Both the position numbers and the translations under genes were made by a program. DNA of 64,000 nucleotides from Sipunculus nudus (Eukaryota > Annelida > Sipuncula > Golfingiida > Sipunculidae): positions 35,001 to 99,000 of the forward strand of contig CM049309.1 in assembly GCA_026874595.1 (NCBI GenBank), in the 5' to 3' direction. Under the pieces are notes generated by a model. It saw nothing but the letters and a program-made list of their open reading frames with translations. It was not told where the DNA came from and did no database searches. Shown here piece after piece: positions 1-10,111 of the stretch (the first letter of the stretch is position 1; every line of letters begins with the position of its first letter).

Positions 1-331
1 AGTAAGATGGCATCTTTTCACACAAATTGCAATTTAATTTGTTCAATGTGCTACACCATTCGCAACTTTGAACTATCACGTAGCACATGTAAACAACAAA
101 AGCACCGCAAGTGTCAATAATAACCCCATTAATTTGAATTCTCTGTATACTTTGAGCCGTCTCCTTGTTCAGTGAGCACTCACCTCATTTAATGTGTACA
201 CATTATGCAGAAACGTTTTTAGTAAATAGGAATAGGAACTTTCAGAAAATCCAATTGACTTCCCGCAGGTTTCCCCGGCGATATAAAGAAGAACAATGAC
301 CATTGAAAGAATATACGTAAACATTACTTAC
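1..331. other. Intron or downstream sequence beyond the recombinase exon
   Basis: No exon can be supported here. On the minus strand this follows the splice donor at 331-326 (GTAAGT) and would be intron leading to the missing last exon, which should carry the final His/Trp and the catalytic Tyr of a tyrosine recombinase. I looked for an open segment with an acceptor and an H...Y spacing and found none. Confidence 0.5.
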
Positions 332-592
332 ATGAGTAACAGCGGCCTTCCGCAGGAGGCTGGCGGAAATGGGTTTGGACCCCATCGCCTCCTTCCACGC
401 CGACTGCACAGCTTTGTTGAAGTTTGAGTTCGTGAGTTTTTCCCCCGACCGCCCGACAAACATGCACGGGCATGTTTGGATGGCCAGGTCTCTCCGGATA
501 TATTTGACCCAGACGTCGAGTTGGTCTGAGTGTTTTGTGTCGACAACAAGCGTGGAGGGGCCGTAACTAGCCGTTGTCTTGTGCCTGGCAAC
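332..592 (-). CDS. Tyrosine-recombinase-like catalytic exon (partial gene)
   Basis: This is an 87-codon exon read from 592 down to 332. It follows an acceptor ending TTTATAG and is followed by the strong donor GTAAGTAATG. It joins in phase 0 to the exon ending at 1167. It begins VARHKTTASYGPSTLVVDTK, which fits the beta-hairpin of the tyrosine recombinase/integrase fold, with a candidate catalytic Lys at residue 5. It then runs through CMFVGRSGEKLTNSNFNKAV and ends SASLLRKAAVTH. The LLRK arginine (residue 81) fits box II Arg of the family. The usual His three residues earlier is Ser here, which occurs in some eukaryotic relatives but may also mean loss of activity. The next His/Trp and the Tyr nucleophile are not in this exon. 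The family is known for DNA strand exchange in Cryptons, DIRS elements and phage integrases. Whether this copy is a transposon or a host gene cannot be told from this window. Confidence 0.72.
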
Positions 593-1166
593 CTATAAAT
601 ACAGGCATCAAAATGTTATACCTTGATTAATTTGTAACTGTTGTAAATAGAATCCGGATTCTATGAAACTGTCACATGAAGGCAAACATCCTTTTTATGC
701 GCTTAGTGTTCATATTAGTGTTTGTTAGTAACATTTTGTGATTGGGTTTAAAGGTTTACTTTTTATGGCCTGATTATGGTGAAGTTTGACCTTTCTACAA
801 CCCAGGCGAAATAAATTTGAACAAGTCGGCGTGATGAGTAGGGACTAAGTCTTCCACATATATACCATATCTACTATTATCTAGACGTAACAACAGTGCT
901 ACAACGGTCACATGAACAGCATTATTCGAATTGATTCTTCAACTTTTCGGAAAAATTGACAAAAAATTACTTTAATTGCCCAACTACTAATTTATTATGA
1001 CACGATATGGTAGAAATAGATAAAATTGTCTGGCACATCAAAACATTGTACAACTCACCATCTTTGTTCCACATTAAGCAGTTTGAATTGTAAACCAGAC
1101 TCTTTATTCCGTCGAAGTTGATTAAAATGGAGACTACTTTAAATGTTAGAAAAGAGTGTTACGTAC
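593..1166 (-). other. Intron between the two recombinase exons
   Basis: On the minus strand it opens with GTACGTAACA after codon CTG and closes with TTTATAG. Its length is 574 bp. The protein is continuous across it: GNRKVIL followed by VARHKT reads in one frame. I see no other feature in it. Confidence 0.7.
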
Positions 1167-2056
1167 CAGAATAACTTTCCGGTTGCCGTGGACACTGGCA
1201 TTTTGGTAATCTTTAACCGTCATGTTAATGATGGGGCTAGGCCTTGTGGCGTTGTGGATCAGAAACTGCAGAAGCAGATGGTTTCGCATTTTGATAGTGG
1301 GTCCAGATTTAGTTTTAAAATACACTTCCATCTGTTTAGCGTATGGGCTGGTCAAGTAGTTGGCGATATCTTTGGCCGTCGGTATTTTAGTCTGTTCCTC
1401 AATCCTTAGTTCAGCTTGCCTCTGAGAGTAGTTTTTCGAGGTTGCCTTGAGCCAGTTCTTTAGAAGATTTTGGACAACATTCAAAGATGCCGATGTAACG
1501 TTGGACAATGGACCCTGTTCTTGCACACGGAATGTCAGGAAATTCGTGTAAAGCTGCAAGGAATGGATATAGCTCCTGAAGGTCCCGGGCTGAGAATTTT
1601 CTATGATATGTTTAATGTGTCCAGACTGCATGGAGTCCTGGAGCCCGGATGTTGTAAAGTGATGCACATCTTTGACATCCTTCAACATCTTCTCAACTTG
1701 GGAGGAGTGTTGTAATGCGGACTTGTCAGAGCGGGCCCCGCCGCTGAACGATGTAAGGTGCGTCTGGAACTCTTCCAGTAACAGGTTGGGTGAGGCTGGC
1801 ACCTTAAAATAGCGTTTGTGCAGATCTGTGCCCCGCTTAAATCCGTGCACGGTGACGAGGTGGGAGTCTAGTCGCTGGCCGACGAAGGGGCAGCCAGCGA
1901 CACTGCAGCTACTCAGTTGTGTTGTTTCTACCTTCACTTCTGGGTGTACCGATCTCATGTGCCTTTTCAGGTTGCTCTTACGCTGTTTGCATATAGGGCA
2001 CATGGCCCCTGAACCTCTGCGAGCCCCAATCCTGTGGCGTCGGCGCCCCCTGTCAC
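1167..2056 (-). CDS. C2H2 zinc-finger / tyrosine-recombinase N-terminal exon
   Basis: This exon is read from 2056 down to 1167. The acceptor is TTTTTGTTGGCAG and the donor GTACGT. Two bases complete a split codon, then 296 codons follow. The open frame extends upstream into the polypyrimidine tract, so the ATG at 2084 is not the start; an internal ATG lies at 2003. Exon residues 19-37 (CPIC...H-x4-H) and 50-70 (C-x4-C...H-x4-H) form two C2H2 zinc fingers. A basic patch precedes them. Residues of roughly 140-240 look like a helical core-binding domain, and the exon ends with NATRPSPIINMTVKDYQNA, whose Arg (residue 271) and following hydrophobic-Asp pattern match box I of tyrosine recombinases. 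The likely role is DNA binding plus strand exchange, or a derived DNA-binding function. The acceptor phase equals that of the mini-exons upstream, which suggests it is their continuation. It is incomplete at the 3' side. Confidence 0.75.
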
Positions 2057-2479
2057 CTGCCAACAAAAATAATAAGTGAAACATGGACTACGACACCAAA
2101 CTTGCTTAACAAAGTTGTGGAGAAGGATATCTACAGACAAGCCTGTGCATTGTATAGATAGCGGCCCCAAACAAGAGTCGCTTCACACATAAGAGCTGTG
2201 TTAAAGCCAGATTCTGCTGAAGTTTAGGACCAAAACAAGGTAAGATTTGGACCATGACAACGTAAATTTGCGACCATAATATCGTAGGTTTTAGACCATA
2301 ACACTCAAGGTTTAGGACCGTAACGTAACTTTAGCAACATAACACTAAGTTTAGAACCATAAGAGTGAAGTTAAACAGCCAGGGTCCGCATCGTCCTACA
2401 GTGATACATACATACATATATGCATACATGCGTACATACATACATACATACACATACCCATGTTATGTTGTATACACAC

Positions 2480-2485
<6 letters not shown>
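2057..2485. repeat. Intron with scattered AGGACCATAAC-type short repeats
   Basis: From about 2220 the plus strand holds degenerate copies of a roughly 20-bp word of the form (AAG)TTTAGGACCATAACACT, with variants such as TTTGGACCATGAC and TTTAGAACCATAAG. Short CATA microsatellite runs follow at about 2400-2455. The same word returns in many gaps of this window. No gene is seen. Confidence 0.6.

Positions 2486-2543
<58 letters not shown>
2486..2543. repeat. (TA)n microsatellite
   Basis: An uninterrupted TA run of about 29 units. Confidence 0.95.
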
Positions 2544-2545
<2 letters not shown>

Positions 2546-2585
2546 CACGTACGTTTAGGACCATAACAGTGACATTACACAGCCA

Positions 2586-2591
<6 letters not shown>

Positions 2592-2631
<40 letters not shown>
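2592..2631. repeat. (TA)n microsatellite
   Basis: A second TA run separated from the first by one AGGACCATAAC-type copy. Degenerate ATACA repeats continue to about 2700. Confidence 0.9.
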
Positions 2632-2633
<2 letters not shown>

Positions 2634-2814
2634 TCATATACCATATATAAATACATATATTTTTAGATATATACCTAAATATACACACATATTTACATAC
2701 ATTTGTCAACAGTATTCTAAGCTTAGGTTTAGAACCATGAGATTGTTAGTTTAGGACCATAACAATGTAAGTTTAGGACTATAACACTTTATCTTTGAAC
2801 CATAACCCTGTAAG

Positions 2815-3130
2815 CTGTCGCCTATGTTTATGATCAAAGGGGTTATGTTTACTCCTTCATTTGTTATCATCAAAGAGCGTTTTTTTCACCTGTGTTTAAT
2901 ATCAAGCTCGTTTATATTTTCACCTCTATTTATTGTAAAGGAGATTGTTTTCTACTGTTTATTATCAAGGAGTGTTAAGTTGTAACTTATGTTTATGATC
3001 AAATAAGTCACGTTTTCACCTGTGTTTATCATAATTAAGGAGATAATGTTTTCATCTGTGTTGATGATAAAGGAAGTCATATTTTCACCTTTGTTAATAA
3101 TCAAGGTGTTCATGTTTCACCTGTTTTATT
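2815..3130. repeat. Degenerate ~45-bp tandem repeat
   Basis: About seven diverged copies of a unit of the form TTTATGATCAAAGG...TGTTTTCACCTG. Periodic TTTCACCTGTGTTTAT and ATCAAGG words mark the units. Open stretches in it are incidental. Confidence 0.6.
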
Positions 3131-3808
3131 GTTCTTCTAATATATAAAGACATCCAGGAAAAAACAGAGCACATTGAGGGAAAATCTGGTGTTTTTCTGA
3201 AAAGTTGAATGCACCCTTGCATGAATTTTAATTATATTATGTGTGCGTAAAGAATCAGTAACATTACACTACAGATACAGTAAAACCGAATAAATAAATA
3301 AATGTTACAGATACCCGAGTGTTATTTATTGAAGCTTTAAACTGGGAAATGCATGCCTGAGAATATGAAACAGCATTGCGGGTGACAGGAATAGTACAAG
3401 GAATGCTATGGAGTATAAGGTGTGTCTGCACAACTTTTATTAAATTGTAAATTTTTCTAATATATAAAGACATCAAGGATAAATATGTGGAGCACATTGT
3501 ATGACAATCTGGGTGAATATTAATGAAAAGTTCCCTGTACACTTGCATAAGTGTGAATTTTCTAATATGTATATAATGAAACAGTCACATGACATAACAG
3601 ATTAAGTTAATACGAAATAAAAAGATAAGTCACAGAGAGTCCGACTGTTAGTTATGGAGTAACAAGGATTCTTTGGTTATCCCATTCAATGACTTAAATA
3701 GTTTTACACGACCCTGTTCTTTCATATTTTTAAAGTTTTGCATGGAAACTAAGAATAAATGACTAATCTGGGAAATATGGGAATGAGAATATGCAACAGC
3801 ATCCCTAC

Positions 3809-3868
3809 CTTCTTGGCACGGCTCCAATTGCGTTTCCTCCTCTTGGACCGCCGCTTCCCCTTGGTCTG
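3809..3868 (-). CDS. Acidic mini-exon, EEETQL family, copy 1
   Basis: A 60-bp exon read from 3868 to 3809. The acceptor is TTTTACAG followed directly by CAG, a NAGNAG tandem acceptor. The donor is AAG|GTAGGG. In the phase-1 frame (2 + 57 + 1 bases) it reads DQGEAAVQEEETQLEPCQE. The other two frames are also open in this copy, so phase is inferred from the neighbouring exon families. Confidence 0.55.
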
Positions 3869-4460
3869 CTGTAAAAGAATGATATGTACAGACAAGTTTT
3901 GCTACTGTAGAGATAGCGGCTGCACAGAAGAGTTGCTTCCCATTTAGGCTGATGGGAAAAGGCAAACGCAGTTGTGGAGAGATGGTCTCTGACCACTGTG
4001 GGTGAAATGATATACAGCCATTTTGTACACAGTGCCAAAGGGAATTGGCCAAGGAATGCTATCGAGTATCAGGTGTTTCAGCACCACTTTGATCAAATTG
4101 TAACGTTTTTAATATATAAAGACGTCCAGGATAAAGCTGTGAAGCACATTGTATGACAATCTGGGCAAATATTAATGAAATGTTCACTGCATAATTGCAT
4201 TAAATTCTAATTTTCTTATATGTATGTAAAGAAACAGTCACATAACACAACGAATTAAGTTAATACGAAAATTCAGATAAGTCACAGAGAGTGCGTATGT
4301 TATTTGTGGAGTAACATAGATTCTTTGGTTATCCCATCCGTTGCATTAAATAGTTTTACACGACCCTGTTCTTTCATATTTTTAAAGTTTTGCATGGAAA
4401 CTAAGAATAAATGACTAATCTGGGAAATATGGGCATGAAAATATGCAACAACATCACTAC

Positions 4461-4520
4461 CTTCTTTGCACGGCTCCAATTGCGTTTCCTCCTCTTGCAC
4501 CGTCGCTTCGCATAGGCCTG
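4461..4520 (-). CDS. Acidic mini-exon, EEETQL family, copy 2 (A form)
   Basis: The acceptor is TTTTACAG|CAG and the donor AAG|GTAGTG. The phase-1 frame gives GLCEATVQEEETQLEPCKE. Confidence 0.55.
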
Positions 4521-5112
4521 CTGTAAAAGAAGAACATGTACTGACAAGGTTTTCGACTGTATAGATAGCTGTTGCACAGAAGAGTTGCTTCCCATTGAGG
4601 CTGATGGGAAAAAGCAAACGCAGTTGTGGAGAGATGGTCTCTGACCACTGTTTGTGAAATGATTAACAGACATTTTGTACACAGTGCCAAAGGGAATAGG
4701 CCAAGGAATGCTATCGAGAATAAGGTGTGTCAGCACAACTTTTATAAAATTATAACGTTTTTAATTTATAAAGGCGTCCAGGATAAACATGTGAAGCACA
4801 TTGTATGACAATCTGGGCAAATATTAATGAAATGTTCACTGTACAATTGCATTAAATTCTAATTTTCTTATATGTATGTGAAGAAACAGTCACATTACAC
4901 AACAAGTTAATTTAATACGAAAAATACAGATAAGTCACAGAGAGTCTGAGTGTTAGTTATGGAGTAACAAGGATTCTTTGGTTATCCCATTCATTGCATT
5001 AAATAGTTTTACACGACCCTGTTCTTTCATTTTTTAAAGTTTGGCATGGAAACTAAGAATAAATGACTAATCGGGGAAATATGGGCATGAAAATATGCAA
5101 CAACATCACTAC

Positions 5113-5172
5113 CTTCTTTGCTCGGGTCCAATTGCGTTTCCTCCTCTTGCACCGCCGCTTCGCCTAGGCCTG
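5113..5172 (-). CDS. Acidic mini-exon, EEETQL family, copy 3 (B form)
   Basis: The splice borders are the same as in copy 2. The phase-1 frame gives GLGEAAVQEEETQLDPSKE. The phase-0 frame (basic, QA-stop-AKRRCK) is interrupted by TAG, which argues against that frame being the coding one. Confidence 0.55.
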
Positions 5173-5764
5173 CTGTAAAAGAAGGACACGTACAGACAAG
5201 GTTTTCGACTGTACAGATAGCTGTTGCACAGAAGAGTTGCTTCCCATTGAGGCTGATGGGAAAAAGCAAACGCAGTTGTGGAGAGATGGTCTCTGACCAC
5301 TGTGGGTGAAATGATATACAGCCATTTTGTACATAGAGCCAAAGGGAAATGGCCAAGGAATGCTATCGAGTATAAGGTGTTTCAGCACCACTTTGATCAA
5401 ATTGTAACGTTTTTAATATATAAAGACGTCCAGGATAAACCTGTGAAGCACATTGTATGACAATCTGGGCAAATATTAATGAAATGTTCACTGTATAATT
5501 GCATTAAATTCTAATTTTCTTATATGTATGTAAAGAAACAGTCACATAACACAACGAATTAAGTTAATACGAAAATTCAGATAAGTCACAGAGAGTGCGT
5601 ATGTTATTTGTGGAGTAACATAGATTCTTTGGTTATCCCATCCGTTGCATTAAATAGTTTTACACGACCCTGTTCTTTCATATTTTTAAAGTTTTGCATG
5701 GAAACTAAGAATAAATGACTAATCTGGGAAATATGGGCATGAAAATATGCAACAACATCACTAC

Positions 5765-5824
5765 CTTCTTTGCAAGGCTCCAATTGCGTTTCCTCCTCTT
5801 GCACCGTCGCTTCGCATAGGCCTG
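5765..5824 (-). CDS. Acidic mini-exon, EEETQL family, copy 4 (A form)
   Basis: Read as GLCEATVQEEETQLEPCKE. It differs from copy 2 by a synonymous CCG/CCT change in the phase-1 frame; the same base would change Arg to Leu in the basic frame. Confidence 0.55.
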
Positions 5825-6416
5825 CTGTAAAAGAAGAACATGTACTGACAAGGTTTTCGACTGTATAGATAGCTGTTGCACAGAAGAGTTGCTTCCCATT
5901 GAGGCTGATGGGAAAAAGCAAACGCAGTTGTGGAGAGATGGTCTCTGACCACTGTTTGTGAAATGATTAACAGCCATTTTGTACACAGTGCCAAAGGGAA
6001 TAGGCCAAGGAATGCTACCGAGTATAAGGTGTGTCAGCACAACTTTTATAAAATTGTAACGTTTTTAATTTATAAAGGCGTCCAGGATAAACATGTGAAG
6101 CACATTGTATGACAAACTGGGCAAATATTAATGAAATGTTCACTGTACAATTGCATTAAATTCTAATTTTCTTATATGTATGTGAAGAAGCAGTCACATT
6201 ACACAACAAGTTAATTTAATACGAAAAATACAGATAAGTCACAGAGAGTCTGAGTGTTAGTTATGGAGTAACAAGGATTCTTTGGTTCTCCCATTCATTG
6301 CATTAAATAGTTTTACACGACCCTGTTCTTTCATTTTTTAAAGTTTGGCATGGAAACTAAGAATAAATGATTAATCGGGGAAATATGGGCATGAAAATAT
6401 GCAACAACATCACTAC

Positions 6417-6476
6417 CTTCTTTGCTCGGGTCCAATTGCGTTTCCTCCTCTTGCACCGCCGCTTCGCCTAGGCCTG
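6417..6476 (-). CDS. Acidic mini-exon, EEETQL family, copy 5 (B form)
   Basis: Same product as copy 3 (GLGEAAVQEEETQLDPSKE), with TAG in the phase-0 frame and the NAGNAG acceptor retained. Confidence 0.55.
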
Positions 6477-7068
6477 CTGTAAAAGAAGGACACGTACAGA
6501 CAAGGTTTTCGACTGTATAGATAGCTGTTGCACAGAAGAGTTGCTTCCCATTGAGGCTGATGGGAAAAAGCAAACGCAGTTGTGGAGAGATGGTCTCTGA
6601 CCACTGTGGGTGAAATGATATACAGCCATTTTGTACACAGAGCCAAAGGGAATAGGCCAAGAAATGCTATCGAGTATCAGGTGTTTCAGCACCACTTTTA
6701 TCAAATTGTAACGTTTTTAATATATAAAGACGTCCAGGATAAACCTGTGAAGCACATTGTATGACAATCTGGGCAAATATTAATGAAATGTTCACTGTAT
6801 AATTGCATTAAATTCTAATTTTCTTATATGTATGTAAAGAAACAGTCACATAACACAACGAATTAAGTTAATACGAAAATTCAGATAAGTCACAGAGAGT
6901 GCGTATGTTATTTGTGGAGTAACATAGATTCTTTGGTTATCCCATCCGTTGCATTAAATAGTTTTACACGACCCTGTTCTTTCATATTTTTAAAGTTTTG
7001 CATGGAAACTAAGAATAAATGACTAATCTGGGAAATATGGGCATGAAAATATGCAACAACATCACTAC

Positions 7069-7128
7069 CTTCTTTGCACGGCTCCAATTGCGTTTCCTCC
7101 TCTTGCACCGTCGCTTCGCATAGGCCTG
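7069..7128 (-). CDS. Acidic mini-exon, EEETQL family, copy 6 (A form)
   Basis: Same product as copies 2 and 4, with intact splice borders. Confidence 0.55.
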
Positions 7129-7719
7129 CTGTAAAAGAAGAACATGTACTGACAAGGATTTCGACTGTGTAGATAGCTGTTGCACAGAAGAGTTGCTTCC
7201 CATTGAGGCTGATGGGAAAAGCAAACGCAGTTGTGGAGAGATGGTCTCTGACCACTGTTTGTGAAATGATTAACAGCCATTTTGTACACAGTGCCAAAGG
7301 GAATAGGCCAAGGAATGCTACCGAGTATAAGGTGTGTCAGCACAACTTTTATAAAATTGTAACGTTTTTAATTTATAAAGGCGTCCAGGATAAACATGTG
7401 AAGCACATTGTATGACAAACTGGGCAAATATTAATGAAATGTTCACTGTACAATTGCATTAAATTCTAATTTTCTTATATGTATGTGAAGAAGCAGTCAC
7501 ATTACACAACAAGTTAATTTAATACGAATAATACAGATAAGTCACAGAGAGTCTGAGTGTTAGTTATGGAGTAACAAGGATTCTTTGGTTATCCCATTCA
7601 TTGCATTAAATAGTTTTACACGATCCTGTTCTTTCATTTTTTAAAGTTTGGCATGGAAACTAAGAATAAATGATTAATCGGGGAAATATGGGCATGAAAA
7701 TATGCAACAACATCACTAC

Positions 7720-7779
7720 CTTCTTTGCTCGGGTCCAATTGCGTTTCCTTCTCTTGCACCGCCGCTTCGCCTAGGCCTG
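7720..7779 (-). CDS. Acidic mini-exon, EEETQL family, copy 7 (B form)
   Basis: Reads GLGEAAVQEKETQLDPSKE. One Glu-to-Lys change separates it from copies 3 and 5. Borders are intact. Confidence 0.55.
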
Positions 7780-8190
7780 CTGTAAAAGAAGGACACGTAC
7801 AGACAAGGTTTTCGACTGTATAGATAGCTGTTGCACAGAAGAGTTGCTTCCGATTGAGGCTGATGGGAAAAAGCAAACGCAGTTGTGGAGAGATGGTCTC
7901 TGACCACTGTGGGTGAAATGATATACAGCCATTTTGTACACAGAGCCAAAGGGAATAGGCCAAGGAATGCTATCGAGTATAAGGTGTGTCAGCACAACTT
8001 TTATCAAATTGTAACGTTTTTAATATATAAAGACGTCCAGGATAAACCTGTGAAGCACATTGTATGACAATCTGAGCAAATATTAATGAAATGTTCACTG
8101 TATAATAGCATTAAATTCTAATTTTCTCATATGTATGTGAAGAAACAGTCACATTACACAACAAGTTAAGTTATGCAACAGCATCAGTAC

Positions 8191-8250
8191 CTTTATTGCA
8201 AGGCTCCAATTGCGTTTCCTCCTTTTGGACCACCGCTTCCCCTTGGCCTG
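8191..8250 (-). CDS. Acidic mini-exon, EEETQL family, copy 8 (first in gene order)
   Basis: The distal acceptor AG has mutated to AA (TTTTACAACAG), but the second AG of the former NAGNAG pair remains, giving a likely exon of 8191-8247. The donor is AAG|GTACTG. The phase-1 frame is GQGEAVVQKEETQLEPCNK. It is the most diverged copy and lies at the edge of the array, as expected for an end unit that escapes homogenisation. Confidence 0.45.
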
Positions 8251-8275
8251 TTGTAAAAGAAGGATATGTACAGAC

Positions 8276-8398
8276 AAGGCATATAAGATTTTATATATAT
8301 AAGATACATACGGTTTTGTATCAAATTTAGTATTATGCTGTGGGGGGGGGGGGTGGTAATTCGGAGCCAGATAACTCAGAGAATATGTCACAGTATGC

Positions 8399-8399
<1 letters not shown>
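8276..8399. other. Short unique spacer with a G run
   Basis: Contains a G12 run near 8342-8353. No gene is seen. Confidence 0.6.

Positions 8400-8463
<64 letters not shown>
8400..8463. repeat. (TA)n microsatellite
   Basis: An uninterrupted run of about 31 TA units. Confidence 0.95.
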
Positions 8464-8466
<3 letters not shown>

Positions 8467-8774
8467 TCACTGTTGGTGTCTGTGCAAATAACACCCAGTA
8501 GTGTGACAATGCCAAGATGAGGTTACAATTCATCACGTCTCAACAAAATACAAACGCAGATTCGACAATTGAAACTTTTCCAGGACGATAGACCACCGCG
8601 TAAAAGGAGGGAGTTAAAAGAATATAAACAGCCTTTGGTGTTCCAATATATGCTGCTCTAACCCTGACACCGGATTTCACGAAACATTAAAACTGACGTG
8701 TCACTCATTTATACACATGTGACAACATTTTGTCTCTAGACTGGCTTATCTTGTACATTGCGAAGAAAAACAAC

Positions 8775-8859
8775 CTACGCAAACTAGAGTCCTGCTCCCT
8801 CTCGTCAATAGGCACTTTTAGTATGAAGATCTGGCCCGAGGGTAATCTGATGGTTGTGC
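8775..8859 (-). CDS. Candidate exon, unknown function
   Basis: Read from 8859, after a good acceptor (GTTTTGTTGCAG). With two leading bases, as in the mini-exons, it gives TTIRLPSGQIFILKVPID followed by EREQDSSLR. It is non-repetitive and protein-like. The 3' border is uncertain. Ending at GTAG|GTTGTT (8775) leaves two trailing bases and breaks the phase. Ending at TCTA|GTTTGC (8785) leaves one trailing base and keeps the phase, but that donor is weak. I do not recognise the domain. It could also be a relic exon. Confidence 0.35.
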
Positions 8860-8912
8860 CTGCAACAAAACACAGTCTAATTAAAAAAAGTTTACATGGG
8901 TTACATGGGTTC

Positions 8913-8945
8913 ACACGGGACACATGGGTCACGTCGCTCAGCTGA
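8913..8945 (+). mobile_element. Orphan left end of a CTCAGCTGA-type element
   Basis: ACACGGGACACATGGGTCAC followed by GTCGCTCAGCTGAA matches the left ends of the large elements at 38188 and 50939. No matching body or right end follows. Confidence 0.5.
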
Positions 8946-9353
8946 AGTTGGAAAAAAATTGGAACTTAAACGTCATCATGTAACTGATATATGAGAAGTA
9001 AAATATAGTTTTATTAATATTCTTTTTCATAAATATAAATATTGAAAATATGAAAAATGAGAGAACAACAAACCCAATCACTGAGGCAAGAAAATAATGA
9101 ACAAAGTTTTGTATTAATTTTTTTTAATAAGTATATTTTTAATATACAAATTTCACTAAACAGTTTCAGTCGTATATATTTGAATATTTAAGTTGATTAA
9201 AATATTTTAAATTGCATCAACATTTCTAGTTAATCTGGTCAGGCAACATCACATCATTTACGCAGATGTTCTGATGGTTTCTGAAATATAATTTTTTTTT
9301 TAAATGTGCTATAACAATACTTATCTGGGAAAAAATCTTGATTCACGATTGAA
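8946..9353. other. AT-rich spacer
   Basis: No gene is seen. It is A/T-rich sequence with poly-T and poly-A stretches. Confidence 0.6.
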
Positions 9354-9386
9354 ACAAGAGACCCATGGGTCTCGTGGCTCAGCTGA
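9354..9386 (+). mobile_element. Second orphan element left end with a 16-bp palindrome
   Basis: ACAAGAGACCCATGGGTCTC is followed by GTGGCTCAGCTGAA. GAGACCCATGGGTCTC is a perfect palindrome, so this end can form a hairpin. It is the same family as the orphan end about 440 bp to the left. Confidence 0.55.
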
Positions 9387-9618
9387 ATTTTTTGGAAATT
9401 TTTGTCAAATATAAATATACATGATTTTTATATATATATAAAATAACATTTTATTAAAATGTACCTATTTCGTTTGTTAAATATATTAGCATTTGAAAAG
9501 CTAAGAGGAAATAGCCCTGCTTCTGATAATTAAACATTAATTATATGTTTTATTAACTAATTCTGTGCACAGTTATGGTTTATATGAAAGATATAGAAGA
9601 GTCTGATGATCAAATATT
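9387..9618. other. AT-rich spacer
   Basis: Nothing recognisable apart from short TA runs. Confidence 0.6.
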
Positions 9619-10000
9619 TCAGTTAACATGCCTAACACTATGCAATGTCAATGATAGTTGTCTAAAAGCCCTGTTAACATGTCTAACAGTCTGCACCGTC
9701 ACTGATACTTGTCTAAAAGCACTGTTAACATGTCTTACAGTCTGCACGATCACTGAAGCTTGTCTAAAAGCCCACTTAACATGTCTAACAGTCTGCACGG
9801 TCACTGATACTTGTCTAAAAGCCCTGTTAACATGTCTAACAGTCTGCACGGTCACTGATACTTGTCTAAAAGCCCTGTTAACATGTCTTACAGTCTCCAC
9901 GGTCACTGATACTTGTCTAAAAGCCCAGTTGACATGTCTAACAGTCTGTACGGTTACTGATACTTGTCTAAAAGCCCTGTTAACATGCCTAACAGTCATT
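9619..10000. repeat. 51-bp minisatellite
   Basis: Seven to eight tandem copies of a unit containing CTGTTAACATGTCTAACAGT and TGCACGGTCACTGATACTTG. The internal TTAACATGTCTAACAG makes it partly palindromic. The period is a multiple of three, so both strands stay open for over 100 codons (17-residue periodic peptides). I read this as a consequence of the repeat and not as a gene. Confidence 0.9.
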
Positions 10001-10038
10001 CATACATACCGATATTCATTCATAAATACCTGTAAACA

Positions 10039-10040
<2 letters not shown>

Positions 10041-10109
<69 letters not shown>
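10041..10109. repeat. (TA)n microsatellite
   Basis: A TA run of more than 30 units abutting the minisatellite flank. Confidence 0.95.

Positions 10110-10111
<2 letters not shown>

Larger units (their letters stand above)
3135..8275. repeat. Tandem array of ~652-bp intron-exon units (dimeric 1303-1304-bp higher-order repeat)
   Basis: Eight full or nearly full units repeat every 652 bp (651 once), preceded by one or two shortened units at 3135-3640 that lack the exon. From the second unit on, units alternate between an A form (for example 4300-4950, 5604-6254 and 6908-7557) and a B form (4951-5603, 6255-6907 and 7558-8100). A matches A, and B matches B, at 1303-1304 bp with very few differences, so the pair was the unit of the last amplification. 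Each unit carries one 60-bp mini-exon on the minus strand; the rest is intron. The last unit is truncated near 8275. Long open stretches across the units in other frames are by-products of the repetition. Confidence 0.9.

Noticed and set aside
1967-2084. ATG at 2084 as the start of the zinc-finger protein
   Set aside because: The first ten codons are a polypyrimidine tract ending in TTGGCAG, so this is the intron end. The real start is in an upstream exon or at the internal ATG at 2003.
1967-2170. 67-codon minus-strand frame overlapping the zinc-finger exon
   Set aside because: It is a shadow frame; the zinc-finger frame carries the recognisable motifs and the splice borders.
4300-7963. Serial ~105-110-codon minus-strand frames across each 652-bp unit
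   Set aside because: They run straight through the predicted acceptor and donor of the mini-exon into intron. Only the 60-bp exon portion is supported by splice borders and phase.
3809-8250. Basic reading of the 60-bp exon (QAYAKRRCKRRKRNWSRAKK), which would look like a nuclear localisation signal
   Set aside because: Copies 3, 5 and 7 have an in-frame TAG in this frame, and it does not match the phase of the neighbouring exon families. The acidic frame is open in all eight copies.
9575-10111. A 178-codon plus-strand frame with a 17-residue repeat ending in a TA microsatellite
   Set aside because: A 51-bp minisatellite with period divisible by three explains it. The opposite strand is open as well, and the tail is translated TA repeat.
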